A stretch of DNA of 18,213 nucleotides, taken from an uncultured Geobacteraceae bacterium. Lineage in GTDB: Bacteria > Desulfobacterota > Desulfuromonadia > Desulfuromonadales > Geopsychrobacteraceae. Both the position numbers and the translations under genes were made by a program. The notes beneath the pieces were generated by a model. It was not told the DNA's origin. It saw nothing but the letters and a program-made list of their open reading frames with translations, and ran no database searches. Shown here one piece after another: positions 7,261-14,637 of the stretch. The stretch spans positions 1 through 18,213 of the forward strand of contig CALFFB010000092.1 of NCBI GenBank assembly GCA_937958075.1, given 5' to 3'. Each line of letters starts with the position of its first letter. Positions within the stretch are counted from its first letter, which is position 1.

Positions 7261-8733
7261 TCAGACGATGGCTTTCATCCCCTGCATGGCGGCACGCAGA
7301 TGCTCGCCCACCTCCTCGATGAGGTGACCGCGAATCTCGGCGTTGATCTCCACCAGGATCTGATTGTCGACGCTGTTGTCCTTGAGCTGCAGACCTTTGC
7401 CGATGACGTCGGTGTCAACGCTGTCCATGAACTCCTTGAGCAGGGGTACACAGGCGTGGGAGAACAGGTAGCAGCCGTATTCCGCCGTGTCGGAAATGAT
7501 GCGATTCATCTCATAGAGCTTCTTGCGGGCGATGGTGTTGGCGATAAGGGGCGTTTCGTGGAGGGACTCATAGTAGGCCGACTCCGGTTCGATGCCCGAG
7601 GTCACCATGATCTCAAAGGCCAGTTCCACCCCGGCCTTGACCATGGCCACCATGAGAATGCCCTTGTCAAAATAGTCCTGTTCGGAGATGTCTCCGGCGC
7701 CTTCGGTCTGCTCAAAGGGGGTTTTTGCCGTCTCTTCACGCCAGGTCAGGAGCTTTTTGTCGCCGTTGGCCCAGTCTTCCATCATGGTCGACGAAAACTC
7801 GCCGGAGAGAACATCGTCCATGTGTTTCTGGAACAGGGGCTCAAGAATCTCCTTGAGCTCTTCCGCCAGGGCAAAGGCCTTGAGCTTGGCCGGATTGGAC
7901 AAGCGGTCCATCATCAGGGTGATGCCGCCGTGCTTCAGGGCCTCGGTGACAACCTCCCAGCCTTTCTGCATGAGCTTGGCGGCATAGGGCGCGTCGATGC
8001 CGCCGGCGACCATTTTGTCGAAACAGAGCAGGGAGCCCGCCTGCAGCATGCCGCAGAGGATGGTCTGCTCGCCCATGAGATCCGACTTGACTTCGGCCAC
8101 AAAAGAGGACTCAAGCACGCCGGCGCGATCGCCGCCCTGGGCGGAGCACAGGGCCTTGGCGATTTCCAGGCCATCGCCGTTGGGGTCGTTTTCGCCATGG
8201 ACCGCGATCAGGGTCGGCACTCCGAAGCCGCGTTTGTATTCCTCACGGACTTCGCTGCCGGGACACTTGGGAGCGACCATGATAACCGTCAGATCATCGC
8301 GGATGATGGTTCCTTCTTCAACAATGTTGAAGCCGTGAGCGTAGCAGAAGGTCGCGCCTTTTTTCATCAGCGGGACGACGGTGTTGACGACATCGGTATG
8401 CTGTTTGTCGGGAGCCAGGTTCATGACGATGTCGGCGCCGGGAATCATCTTTTCGTAAGGACCGACGGTAAAGCCGTTGTCGGTGGCATTACGCCAGGAC
8501 TGGCGCTTTTGCTCGATGGCCTCAGCGCGCAGGGTATAGGCGACATCAAGACCGCTGTCGCGCATGTTCAGCCCCTGGTTCAGGCCCTGGGCGCCACAGC
8601 CGACAATGACGATTTTCTTGCCCTTGGCATAGTTGCAGCCTTCGGAAAACTCTTCGGCGTCCATAAAACGGCAGGTGCCGAGTTCTTGCAGCTTGCGACT
8701 GAACGTCAGTGAATTAAAATAGTTTTGACCCAT
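7261..8733 (-). CDS. ilvC: Ketol-acid reductoisomerase, class II (long form)
   Basis: This enzyme makes 2,3-dihydroxy-acid precursors of valine, leucine and isoleucine by a Mg2+-dependent alkyl shift and NADPH reduction. The 490-residue length marks it as the long class II form with a duplicated C-terminal knotted domain; class I is about 330-340 residues. The Rossmann motif VGCGAQGLNQG starts at about 44. Arg69, Arg77 and Ser79 match the E. coli NADPH-selecting residues. His133 is the family active-site His. Asp218 and Glu222 in VKSDLMGEQ, and Glu389/Glu393 in YYESLHE, are the metal ligands. AAGGAG lies eight bases before the ATG. ilvB, ilvN and leuA are not in the window, so it stands alone, with an exonuclease gene 103 bases upstream on the same strand. 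No leader peptide or attenuator was found. Confidence 0.97.
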   Translation of the reverse strand: MGQNYFNSLTFSRKLQELGTCRFMDAEEFSEGCNYAKGKKIVIVGCGAQGLNQGLNMRDSGLDVAYTLRAEAIEQKRQSWRNATDNGFTVGPYEKMIPGADIVMNLAPDKQHTDVVNTVVPLMKKGATFCYAHGFNIVEEGTIIRDDLTVIMVAPKCPGSEVREEYKRGFGVPTLIAVHGENDPNGDGLEIAKALCSAQGGDRAGVLESSFVAEVKSDLMGEQTILCGMLQAGSLLCFDKMVAGGIDAPYAAKLMQKGWEVVTEALKHGGITLMMDRLSNPAKLKAFALAEELKEILEPLFQKHMDDVLSGEFSSTMMEDWANGDKKLLTWREETAKTPFEQTEGAGDISEQDYFDKGILMVAMVKAGVELAFEIMVTSGIEPESAYYESLHETPLIANTIARKKLYEMNRIISDTAEYGCYLFSHACVPLLKEFMDSVDTDVIGKGLQLKDNSVDNQILVEINAEIRGHLIEEVGEHLRAAMQGMKAIV

Positions 8734-8782
8734 TGATCCGTCTCCTTGAAGTTTGCTATGAAAAAAATCCTTAGCCGTGAAG

Positions 8783-8810
8783 TTTATACCGGTTTGGTCT
8801 GCGAGGTAAA
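8783..8810 (-). promoter_or_regulatory. Possible ilvC promoter
   Basis: On the minus strand TTTACC (8805-8810) and TATAAA (8783-8788) are 16 bases apart in the exonuclease-ilvC gap. The -10 is good and the -35 weak. It would give ilvC about 45 bases of leader. Read-through from the exonuclease gene is the alternative. Confidence 0.3.
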
Positions 8811-8836
8811 TGAATTATTTAGGTAGAGGTTGCCCC

Positions 8837-9571
8837 TTAAAAAAGATGACCGGTGGTATCGATCTGGTTGTGCCGCGCCTCCCTGGCGGCCTGGTGAAAC
8901 AGCTCGGGAATCTGTTCACTGCTGGTTTTACAGGCCTTTTTCAGCAATGAGAAGGGGATGTATTCAAGGCCGTACAGTTGTCTGAGGTCACTGACCATGG
9001 CCAGCCACAGGCGGGCGGTCATTTGCGCGTCGGCCAGGGCGCGGTGAAACTGGCCGTTGGTCGGGAGCTTTTTGAAATGAACCAGCGATTCCAGCTTGTA
9101 GCTGCCCAGATCGGGATAAATCCGTTTGGCCAGTTGCAGGGTACAACCGAAGTTCAAGGGTCGTGGTCTGCCGAAATGTTTGAGTTCGGATTCAAGAAAC
9201 TTTTGATCGAAGGCGGCATTATGGGCGAGCAGGGGATAGCTGCCGATAAAGCGGACAAACTTTTCCATGACCGTCGCCACTAAAGGGGCGTCGCGCAGAT
9301 GCAGATTGCTGATACCGGTGAGCTGTTCAATCTCCCGGGAAATGAGAAAATCGGGCCGGATCAGGCTGGTAAAATGATCTGTTACGCGATCACGGTTGAT
9401 GGCGACGGCGCCGATTTCGATGACACGATCCCCCTGTTCGGGGTTCAGACCCGTGGTCTCGAAATCTACGACGATAAGGGTTTCATGCAGGCTGGGTTCC
9501 GGCAAAGGGCTGTCCTTGTCCTTGAGGTGTTTCACTGATTTTTGCCGAGTTGGGCCGGGGCTGTCAACCAT
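8837..9571 (-). CDS. DnaQ-like 3'-5' exonuclease (DEDDh family)
   Basis: This is a 244-residue protein with all three exonuclease motifs: Exo I VDFETTG with Asp36/Glu38, Exo II HNAAFD with Asp122, and Exo III HRALADA with His176 and Asp181. It therefore belongs to the two-metal DEDDh 3'-5' exonucleases that include the DNA polymerase III epsilon subunit. No obvious DnaE- or clamp-binding motif is visible. The roughly 60 residues after Exo III are unassigned, so a role as the replicative proofreader, in repair or in RNA trimming is undecided. The start is uncertain: ATG9571 has no good ribosome-binding site, while a TTG at 9505 (residue 23) follows AAGGAC at a suitable distance and would still include the whole domain. 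It is divergent from maf and followed by ilvC. Confidence 0.88.
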   Translation of the reverse strand: MVDSPGPTRQKSVKHLKDKDSPLPEPSLHETLIVVDFETTGLNPEQGDRVIEIGAVAINRDRVTDHFTSLIRPDFLISREIEQLTGISNLHLRDAPLVATVMEKFVRFIGSYPLLAHNAAFDQKFLESELKHFGRPRPLNFGCTLQLAKRIYPDLGSYKLESLVHFKKLPTNGQFHRALADAQMTARLWLAMVSDLRQLYGLEYIPFSLLKKACKTSSEQIPELFHQAAREARHNQIDTTGHLF

Positions 9572-9615
9572 GGCCTGCGCCCGCCGGCATTTTTCCGGTG
9601 GCCGGCAATTTTTCC

Positions 9616-9644
9616 TTGAGCCCTTTAAGGACCTTTTCTACAGT
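9616..9644 (+). promoter_or_regulatory. Putative sigma70 promoter for the maf operon
   Basis: TTGAGC (9616-9621) and TACAGT (9639-9644) are 17 bases apart, with transcription expected near 9651, about 43 bases before maf. The surrounding 122-base divergent gap also contains a near-repeat of GCCGGCATTTTTCC (9583-9615). It would drive maf and the two overlapping genes behind it. Confidence 0.42.
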
Positions 9645-9693
9645 GTGCCCAGGCAGGACGGGCAACAGCCGACAGGTAAAAGGAGACGGCCCC

Positions 9694-10290
9694 ATGCGTA
9701 AAATCATACTGGCGTCAACCAGCCGTTACCGGCGACAACTGCTGCAGCAACTACAGATTCCCTTTGAAACGGCGCCCCCCCGGTTCGAAGAGGTCATGGA
9801 CGACAGTGTGGCACCGGCGCTTCTGGTGCGGCATCTGGCTCTGGGCAAGGCCCAGAGTCTGGCGTCTGATTATCCCGATGCCCTGATTATCGGTTCCGAC
9901 CAGGTGTTTGTTGATCAGCGTGGTCGCATCCTCGGCAAGCCCCTGGACTATCACAACGCCGAACAGCAATTGCGGCAGATGGCCGGTCGCAGTCACTGCT
10001 TTTATACGGGAATCGCCCTGTATGACAGTCGCACCGGCAGTGCGACAACGGACTACGCCACCATGAATGTCACCCTGCGTCCTTTGAGCAATACCCAGAT
10101 CAGTGATTATCTGCAGCGGGAAACTCCCTTTGACTGCGCCGGCTCCTTCAAGGTCGAAGGCCTGGGTATCGCGCTGATCGAAACCCTGGAGGGGGAGGAC
10201 TATACCGCCCTGATCGGACTGCCCCTGATCAAGCTGGTGACCCTGTTGCAGCAGGCGGATGTCGCCATCCTGGGGGCGTCCGACTCATGA
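9694..10290 (+). CDS. Maf-family nucleotide pyrophosphatase, YceF type
   Basis: Maf proteins hydrolyse non-canonical nucleoside triphosphates to monophosphates. The 198-residue sequence has the family start LASTSRYRRQLL (6-17), GSDQV with the catalytic-type Asp69 (67-71), GKPLDYHNAEQQL (81-93), FYTGIALYDS (103-112) and CAGSFKVEGLGIALIE (148-163). The Tyr/Arg-rich ASTSRYR segment and the FYTGIALY and GSFKVEG forms resemble E. coli YceF, reported to act on 7-methyl-GTP, more than the dTTP/UTP-specific YhdE. That substrate assignment is by resemblance. ATG9694 has AAAGGAG nine bases upstream. An in-frame ATG at 9550 would add 48 residues of non-Maf sequence and is rejected. Its TGA overlaps the next gene's start as ATGA. 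Confidence 0.93.
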   Translation: MRKIILASTSRYRRQLLQQLQIPFETAPPRFEEVMDDSVAPALLVRHLALGKAQSLASDYPDALIIGSDQVFVDQRGRILGKPLDYHNAEQQLRQMAGRSHCFYTGIALYDSRTGSATTDYATMNVTLRPLSNTQISDYLQRETPFDCAGSFKVEGLGIALIETLEGEDYTALIGLPLIKLVTLLQQADVAILGASDS

Positions 10291-12191
10291 AACAATGGGG
10301 TCTGACCGGCACGGGGCGGGGGCGCATAGCCTGGCTGCCGCCCCTGATCTGGTTGCTCCTTTGCCTGCAGGGGGGCAGTGCCGCCGCCACCGGCACGACC
10401 ATCCCAACTGCGGCGACAACCCTTCATGCGGTCGAAGGGGAGCCTCTGACCTATGATGTGTCGGCCCTCTTCGCACAGGATAATGAGGCGCCTTATGATG
10501 TGCAGGGATTACCCTCAGGAGCCGTTTTCGATCCGCTTCAGGGCCTTGTGCAGTGGACGCCGGACTTTCATCAGGCCGGAACCCATGTCGTCCGGTTGAG
10601 GTCCGGCTCCGGCTCTGAAGCCGAGGAGAAGACTCTTCTGTTTCAGGTACGCAATTCCAATCGTCCGCCACAGATTTCAGGCCGACCGGCCGCTGTTGCC
10701 ACCGTGGGGCAGACTTACTATTTTGCGCCGGCGACGGTCGATCCCGACGGGGGCAATCTGCGCTTTGCCGCCCGCGGAATTCCCTCCTGGGCAGACTTTG
10801 ACCCGAAAAATGGTGCCGTCAGCGGCATCCCGGGCCGGCAGGATGTCGGTTCAGAAGAGGAGATCCTGATCACCGTGACCGACGGTATCGAAACCGCCAG
10901 ACTGCCGATGTTCACTGTCAGGGTCAAGGCCCCGGGCAATGAGGTGGAAACAGAGTTGCGTCCGGCTGATCGGGATACGGACGGGGACCTGGTTGCCGAT
11001 GAACGTGACGGATTTCCCTATGATCCGACCAGAGCCGACTGGGTTATCACCTCCGTTGCCAAAGAGGGGGGTGATCTCTATCCGGCGGGCGAGGTCTCCG
11101 TGCTCTACGGCGGCAGCAGGCGCTTCCGGGCGGTTCCCCGGGCGGGCTATTATCTCAACGATCTCCTTGTCAACGGAGAATCCGTCGGTCTGCAGGATGG
11201 GTACGGGTTTCAGAATGTCAGCTCCCATCACCGGATTGAGGCCAGATTTTCCCGTATTCCCAGAGGGTTGAGCCGCAACCCTCTCGATCGGGGGCTCAGC
11301 GGGGTCAGTCGCAGGGACGGGGGTGACAGCAGTCACAATCGGGTTGACGGCATACCGCATCCGGAACTTGTCTACCAGTTTCACATCACCTACCGGGATG
11401 AAGGGCTGGTGGATGATTACCGGGTCTATGTGGACCTGAATGGTTGTCGTTATCCCCTGAGTCTTGAGCAGGGGGTTCTGGCAACCGGAGCCCGCTTTGC
11501 TTTCGCCACCCGCCTCGGCGTAGCGAGCCATCGGTTCTTTTTTGTTGTTGAGGATGGGCAGGGACGGGTCCGCTGGCGTTTTCCGGAGGAGGGAGACTTG
11601 CCGGGCCCGGTAGTCGGCCTGTTGCCGGGACGGAACCTCGTCGGCATTGCCGCCCATGTCAATCCTTTTGGTCTGACCGTCGGTGATCTGGTTGGCGATG
11701 CCATCCTGTACCGCTGGCTGCCGGCAACGGCAGCTGGTGCGGATGGCTCTTTTACGGTGATGGATAATTTCATCCCTGTGGCCGCCGGTGAGGGGTATCT
11801 GCTGAGACCACGGCCGCAGACGACCTGGGAAAATTTTGACCGCTACGGCGAAATCCCCTTTGCGGCCTATGAGCTGGATGTCACCCCCGGGTGGAATCTC
11901 GTTGCCAATCCCTATGGCTGTAACGTGCCTTTGCGTGAAATAGCTGTCCGGGTCGGCGCGGCCGAGCCGCTCAACTGGCCTGGAGCGGTTGCCGGCGGGC
12001 TGGTTGCTGATGGAATCTACAGCTACCGGGGCGATGACTGGGGTGGTGACTACAGCTTTACGGCCGTCGGCAGCGACAACGCCGTGCTGGTTCCCCGGGT
12101 TGGGTACTGGATTTATATCAAGGATCCCGGCGGGGAGTCCGGGCAGGACATGTCGCTGATCATTCCCAGAAGCGGACACCATCATGATTGA
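10287..12191 (+). CDS. Exported multidomain protein with putative-Ig, Ca-binding and InlB-like repeat segments
   Basis: This is a 634-residue secreted protein I do not recognise as a named family. A signal peptide covers about 1-33: a basic start, a hydrophobic stretch at 15-29, and a likely cleavage after SAA. Two cadherin-like/putative-Ig domains follow at about 45-122 and 128-214; each has the FDPLQGLVQWTP or FDPKNGAVSGIP type of motif. DRDTDGDLVADERDGFPYDP (228-247) is a thrombospondin-3-like calcium loop. Residues 252-322 resemble a divergent InlB B-repeat (YGGSRRFRAVPRAGYYLNDL). A Arg/Gly/Ser/Asp-rich linker spans about 324-357. The C-terminal half contains two related modules, LLPGRNLVG...GYLLRP (445-509) and VTPGWNLVANPY...GYWIYI (532-611). 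Adhesion or cell-surface assembly is inference. The ATGA overlap with maf implies coupled translation, and its last 8 bases overlap the lipoprotein gene. Confidence 0.85.
   Translation: MKQWGLTGTGRGRIAWLPPLIWLLLCLQGGSAAATGTTIPTAATTLHAVEGEPLTYDVSALFAQDNEAPYDVQGLPSGAVFDPLQGLVQWTPDFHQAGTHVVRLRSGSGSEAEEKTLLFQVRNSNRPPQISGRPAAVATVGQTYYFAPATVDPDGGNLRFAARGIPSWADFDPKNGAVSGIPGRQDVGSEEEILITVTDGIETARLPMFTVRVKAPGNEVETELRPADRDTDGDLVADERDGFPYDPTRADWVITSVAKEGGDLYPAGEVSVLYGGSRRFRAVPRAGYYLNDLLVNGESVGLQDGYGFQNVSSHHRIEARFSRIPRGLSRNPLDRGLSGVSRRDGGDSSHNRVDGIPHPELVYQFHITYRDEGLVDDYRVYVDLNGCRYPLSLEQGVLATGARFAFATRLGVASHRFFFVVEDGQGRVRWRFPEEGDLPGPVVGLLPGRNLVGIAAHVNPFGLTVGDLVGDAILYRWLPATAAGADGSFTVMDNFIPVAAGEGYLLRPRPQTTWENFDRYGEIPFAAYELDVTPGWNLVANPYGCNVPLREIAVRVGAAEPLNWPGAVAGGLVADGIYSYRGDDWGGDYSFTAVGSDNAVLVPRVGYWIYIKDPGGESGQDMSLIIPRSGHHHD
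11262..11284 (+). repeat. Intragenic perfect inverted repeat in the linker of the exported protein
   Basis: AGAGGGTTG (11262-11270) and CAACCCTCT (11276-11284) are a perfect 9-bp inverted repeat around AGCCG. A second dyad, GTGAC (11323-11327) with GTCAC (11332-11336), lies 38 bases further. Both fall in the DNA for the low-complexity linker between the InlB-like domain and the C-terminal half (residues about 324-350). Confidence 0.5.
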
Positions 12192-13419
12192 CAGGCGATT
12201 TTTTCTGGTGCCATGGGTCGGTTGTCTGCTCCTGCTGGCGGGCTGCGAACAAAAACCACCGGCTCCGGAACCGGCAACCAAAGCGTTTCACTCCGGAGTT
12301 CTGGCCCCGGTTCCGGCGCCGGACTCGGTGTCGGGCCGGGTATTGACGGGGCGTGCCTACCAGCCCGCTGCCATGGTATTTCTCGATCGCAACGGCAATC
12401 GCCTCTATGACAACGGCGAGCCCCTGAGCATAACGGAAGATGACGGACGATACCGGCTGTTGATGAATCCGGGAGAAGCCGCCCGCCACGCCCTTGTCGC
12501 GATGCTCCCCACGGCGACGGCCGGTACCGCCGGTCAGGTGATGCTGGAAACGCCGCAGGATCACGGAAAGCTTCTTTCTCCCCTGACGACCCTGGTCAAA
12601 CTGGAACTGGAAAAGAACCCGACCCTGGCCGTGGCGGAAGCCCAGTGGCGCGTCAAGGACCGTCTGGGCATTGCCGATGAGGTGTCCCTGTTTGCGGATT
12701 ATCTGGAAAAACAGCACGGGCAGGGCAGGGAGGCTGTGGAGTATGGGCGTACGGCCAGGGTAGCCGACGTGATCGGCTGGTTGCTGGAGCAAGCCGGCGC
12801 GCAACTGGCAGATGCCGTCGGTGACGACAGGCCGGAGGACTACGAACGCCTTGCGGCTTTTTTGATCACCGATCAGCTCGATCAGTATGCCGAGCTCATA
12901 CGCTCGGGGCTTGACCGGGAGAGAAACTTTGCCGAACCTTTCCGTGTCGAACAGCTGCGGGCTGCTATTGAAGCCAAGTGGAGCGCGCAGTTGCTGACGC
13001 GCCGCAGTCTTGATGCCTATGCCCGCAGGATTCAGCAGAAACCGCAATTCTGGGACGCAAGCCCTCCTCGGGTTCTTGATCAGGTGCCGGTGCCGGGAGG
13101 GGTGACAACCATCGACACGGTCATTTCCCTGCGTTTTGACAAGCCCCTCGATCGGGACAGTCTGCCCGGCAGCATTGTGGTCACGGGGGAGGCCGGCAGG
13201 GTCAGTGGTGCGATCCACTACAGTGCCGAGCAGCGCCTTTTGCGCTTTATTCCGGATGAGCTCCTGGCTCCGGAAAGCCGCTACCAGGTCCACGTCGGTG
13301 AGCAGATTGCCGATACTGTGGGCAATCTGCTCATGCATGCGATCACGTGGGATTTTTCCACAACCTTCGCCCGAAAACCGCCTCCGCTTCCGGGAGTTGC
13401 CGCGTCAGTTCAGGAATAG
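12184..13419 (+). CDS. Lipoprotein with SdrD-like loop and C-terminal Ig-like (Big_5-type) domain
   Basis: This is a 411-residue predicted lipoprotein. A lipobox LAGC puts the lipidated Cys at 21. Glu rather than Asp follows it, consistent with sorting to the outer membrane. A Pro-rich linker (24-46) precedes a small beta domain with VFLDRNGNRLYDNGEP (65-80). That is the SdrD/SpaA-type pattern of Asp/Asn calcium ligands, followed by DDGRYRL. Residues about 145-285 are mostly helical with no recognised family. Residues about 295-395 resemble a bacterial Ig-like domain of the Big_5 type: PPRVLDQVPVPG, ISLRFDKPLDRDSL, LRFIPDELLAPESRYQVHV and DTVGN. It overlaps the exported protein gene by 8 bases, so the two are probably made together and may act together at the cell surface. 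Its 3' end overlaps guaC by 10 bases on the opposite strand. Function unknown. Confidence 0.85.
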   Translation: MIDRRFFLVPWVGCLLLLAGCEQKPPAPEPATKAFHSGVLAPVPAPDSVSGRVLTGRAYQPAAMVFLDRNGNRLYDNGEPLSITEDDGRYRLLMNPGEAARHALVAMLPTATAGTAGQVMLETPQDHGKLLSPLTTLVKLELEKNPTLAVAEAQWRVKDRLGIADEVSLFADYLEKQHGQGREAVEYGRTARVADVIGWLLEQAGAQLADAVGDDRPEDYERLAAFLITDQLDQYAELIRSGLDRERNFAEPFRVEQLRAAIEAKWSAQLLTRRSLDAYARRIQQKPQFWDASPPRVLDQVPVPGGVTTIDTVISLRFDKPLDRDSLPGSIVVTGEAGRVSGAIHYSAEQRLLRFIPDELLAPESRYQVHVGEQIADTVGNLLMHAITWDFSTTFARKPPPLPGVAASVQE

Positions 13420-14447
13420 CTGCGATTCTCCTGCTCCTGCACGCGGATGAAGGTGGTGCGTTTGGTCAGCTCGCGCAGGGCCGCGGCGCCGACATAGGTG
13501 CAGGTCGACCGGACCCCGCCGAGGATGTCCCTGACCGTATCCGCCACGCAGCCGCGATAGGGAATCTCAACGGTTTTCCCTTCCGACGCGCGATACTCCG
13601 CCACCCCGCCGACATATTTTTCCATGGCCGTTGCCGAACTCATGCCGTAGAACAGTTTGTACTGACGTCCGTTGCGTTCAACCAGCTCGCCGCCGCTTTC
13701 GTCGTGACCGGCCAGCATGCCGCCGAGCATGACAAAGTCGGCGCCGCCACCAAAGGCCTTGGCGACATCACCGGGATTGATGCAGCCGCCGTCGGAGATA
13801 ATGCGCCCGCCGAGACCATGGGCGGCGTCGGCACATTCGATCACCGCTGACAGCTGTGGATAGCCGACTCCGGTCTTGACCCGGGTGGTGCACACCGAGC
13901 CGGGGCCGATCCCGACCTTGACGATATCGGCACCGGAGAGGATCAGCTCTTCCACCATCTCGCCGGTCACCACATTACCGGCGACAATGGTCTGCGACGG
14001 AAACTCAGTACGACAGCGCCGAACAAAATCAACAAAAGATTCGGCGTAGCCGTTGGCGACATCGATGCAGATAAAGCGCAGCCTGGGATGGTCCGTGAGG
14101 ATGGATTGCAGCTGGGCAAAATCCTGATCCGAGGTACCGGTGCTGATCATGATGTGCTGATAGATCTCCTCCGGCTGGCGGCCGAGAAACTGCTGCCACT
14201 GCTGGGCCGAATAATGCTTGTGGATGGCGGTCAGCAGTTTGTATTGCGCCAGCACCTCGGCCAGCTCAAAGGTGCCGACGGTGTCCATGTTGGCGGCGAC
14301 GATGGGGACCCCCGACCAGGTATGACCGCTGTGCAGAAAGGAGAACTGGCGCTCCAGATTGACCTGGGCGCGGCTTTTCAGGGTGGATCTCTTGGGGCGG
14401 ATGAGGACATCCTTGAACCCCAGTTTCAGATCGGCTTCAATGCGCAT
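13410..14447 (-). CDS. guaC: GMP reductase
   Basis: This enzyme reductively deaminates GMP to IMP with NADPH, returning guanine nucleotides to the IMP pool. The 345-residue protein lacks CBS domains, unlike GuaB. It starts MRIEADLKLGFKDVLIRPKR, nearly identical to E. coli GuaC as remembered. The catalytic loop GIGPGSVCTTRVKTGVGYPQ has Cys186. ISDGGCINPGDVAKAFGGGA and the end KRTTFIRVQEQENR are also characteristic of GuaC rather than IMPDH. AAGGAG lies ten bases before the ATG. It is divergent from dnaE, with a 190-base shared regulatory region. The high similarity to the enterobacterial form suggests possible lateral acquisition. Confidence 0.96.
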   Translation of the reverse strand: MRIEADLKLGFKDVLIRPKRSTLKSRAQVNLERQFSFLHSGHTWSGVPIVAANMDTVGTFELAEVLAQYKLLTAIHKHYSAQQWQQFLGRQPEEIYQHIMISTGTSDQDFAQLQSILTDHPRLRFICIDVANGYAESFVDFVRRCRTEFPSQTIVAGNVVTGEMVEELILSGADIVKVGIGPGSVCTTRVKTGVGYPQLSAVIECADAAHGLGGRIISDGGCINPGDVAKAFGGGADFVMLGGMLAGHDESGGELVERNGRQYKLFYGMSSATAMEKYVGGVAEYRASEGKTVEIPYRGCVADTVRDILGGVRSTCTYVGAAALRELTKRTTFIRVQEQENRSYS

Positions 14448-14500
14448 GGTGTAGATACTCCTTGACTGTTGTGGTAAAGGTCAGGCTTCTCCCTTGATTG

Positions 14501-14529
14501 TTGACCCGACCGTCGGCCGGGGGTAGAAT
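14501..14529 (+). promoter_or_regulatory. Strong sigma70-type promoter for dnaE
   Basis: TTGACC (14501-14506) and TAGAAT (14524-14529) are separated by exactly 17 bases, and each differs from consensus at one position. Transcription should start near 14536, leaving about a 100-base leader that begins at the dyad at 14538. Confidence 0.65.
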
Positions 14530-14537
14530 CCGACGCC

Positions 14538-14574
14538 GACATGATACACGAAAAGCGGTTCCTTTTGTCATGTC
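14538..14574. promoter_or_regulatory. Long imperfect dyad between guaC and dnaE
   Basis: GACATGA (14538-14544) and TCATGTC (14568-14574) are perfect 7-base inverted arms with centres 30 bases apart, about three helical turns. Inside, AAAAG (14551-14555) and CTTTT (14562-14566) form another inverted pair. It could be an operator for a dimeric regulator of guaC and/or dnaE, or a stem-loop at the very 5' end of dnaE mRNA. A weak minus-strand promoter (ATGACA, 19 bases, TATCAT) would overlap it. Confidence 0.4.
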
Positions 14575-14637
14575 CGGATGAATCGATTAGCGTGAAACCT
14601 GCTTGGTCTGCTCCCCCTCAAAGGATACCCCGAATTC

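Noticed and set aside
7180..8712. 510-residue plus-strand open frame opposite ilvC
   Set aside because: It mirrors the codon structure of a full-length, motif-complete ilvC, has no recognisable domain and no credible ribosome-binding site. It is a shadow of GC-rich third positions.
9550..9693. 48-residue N-terminal extension of Maf
   Set aside because: The extension has no Maf resemblance and overlaps the promoter and ribosome-binding site of the real start at 9694.
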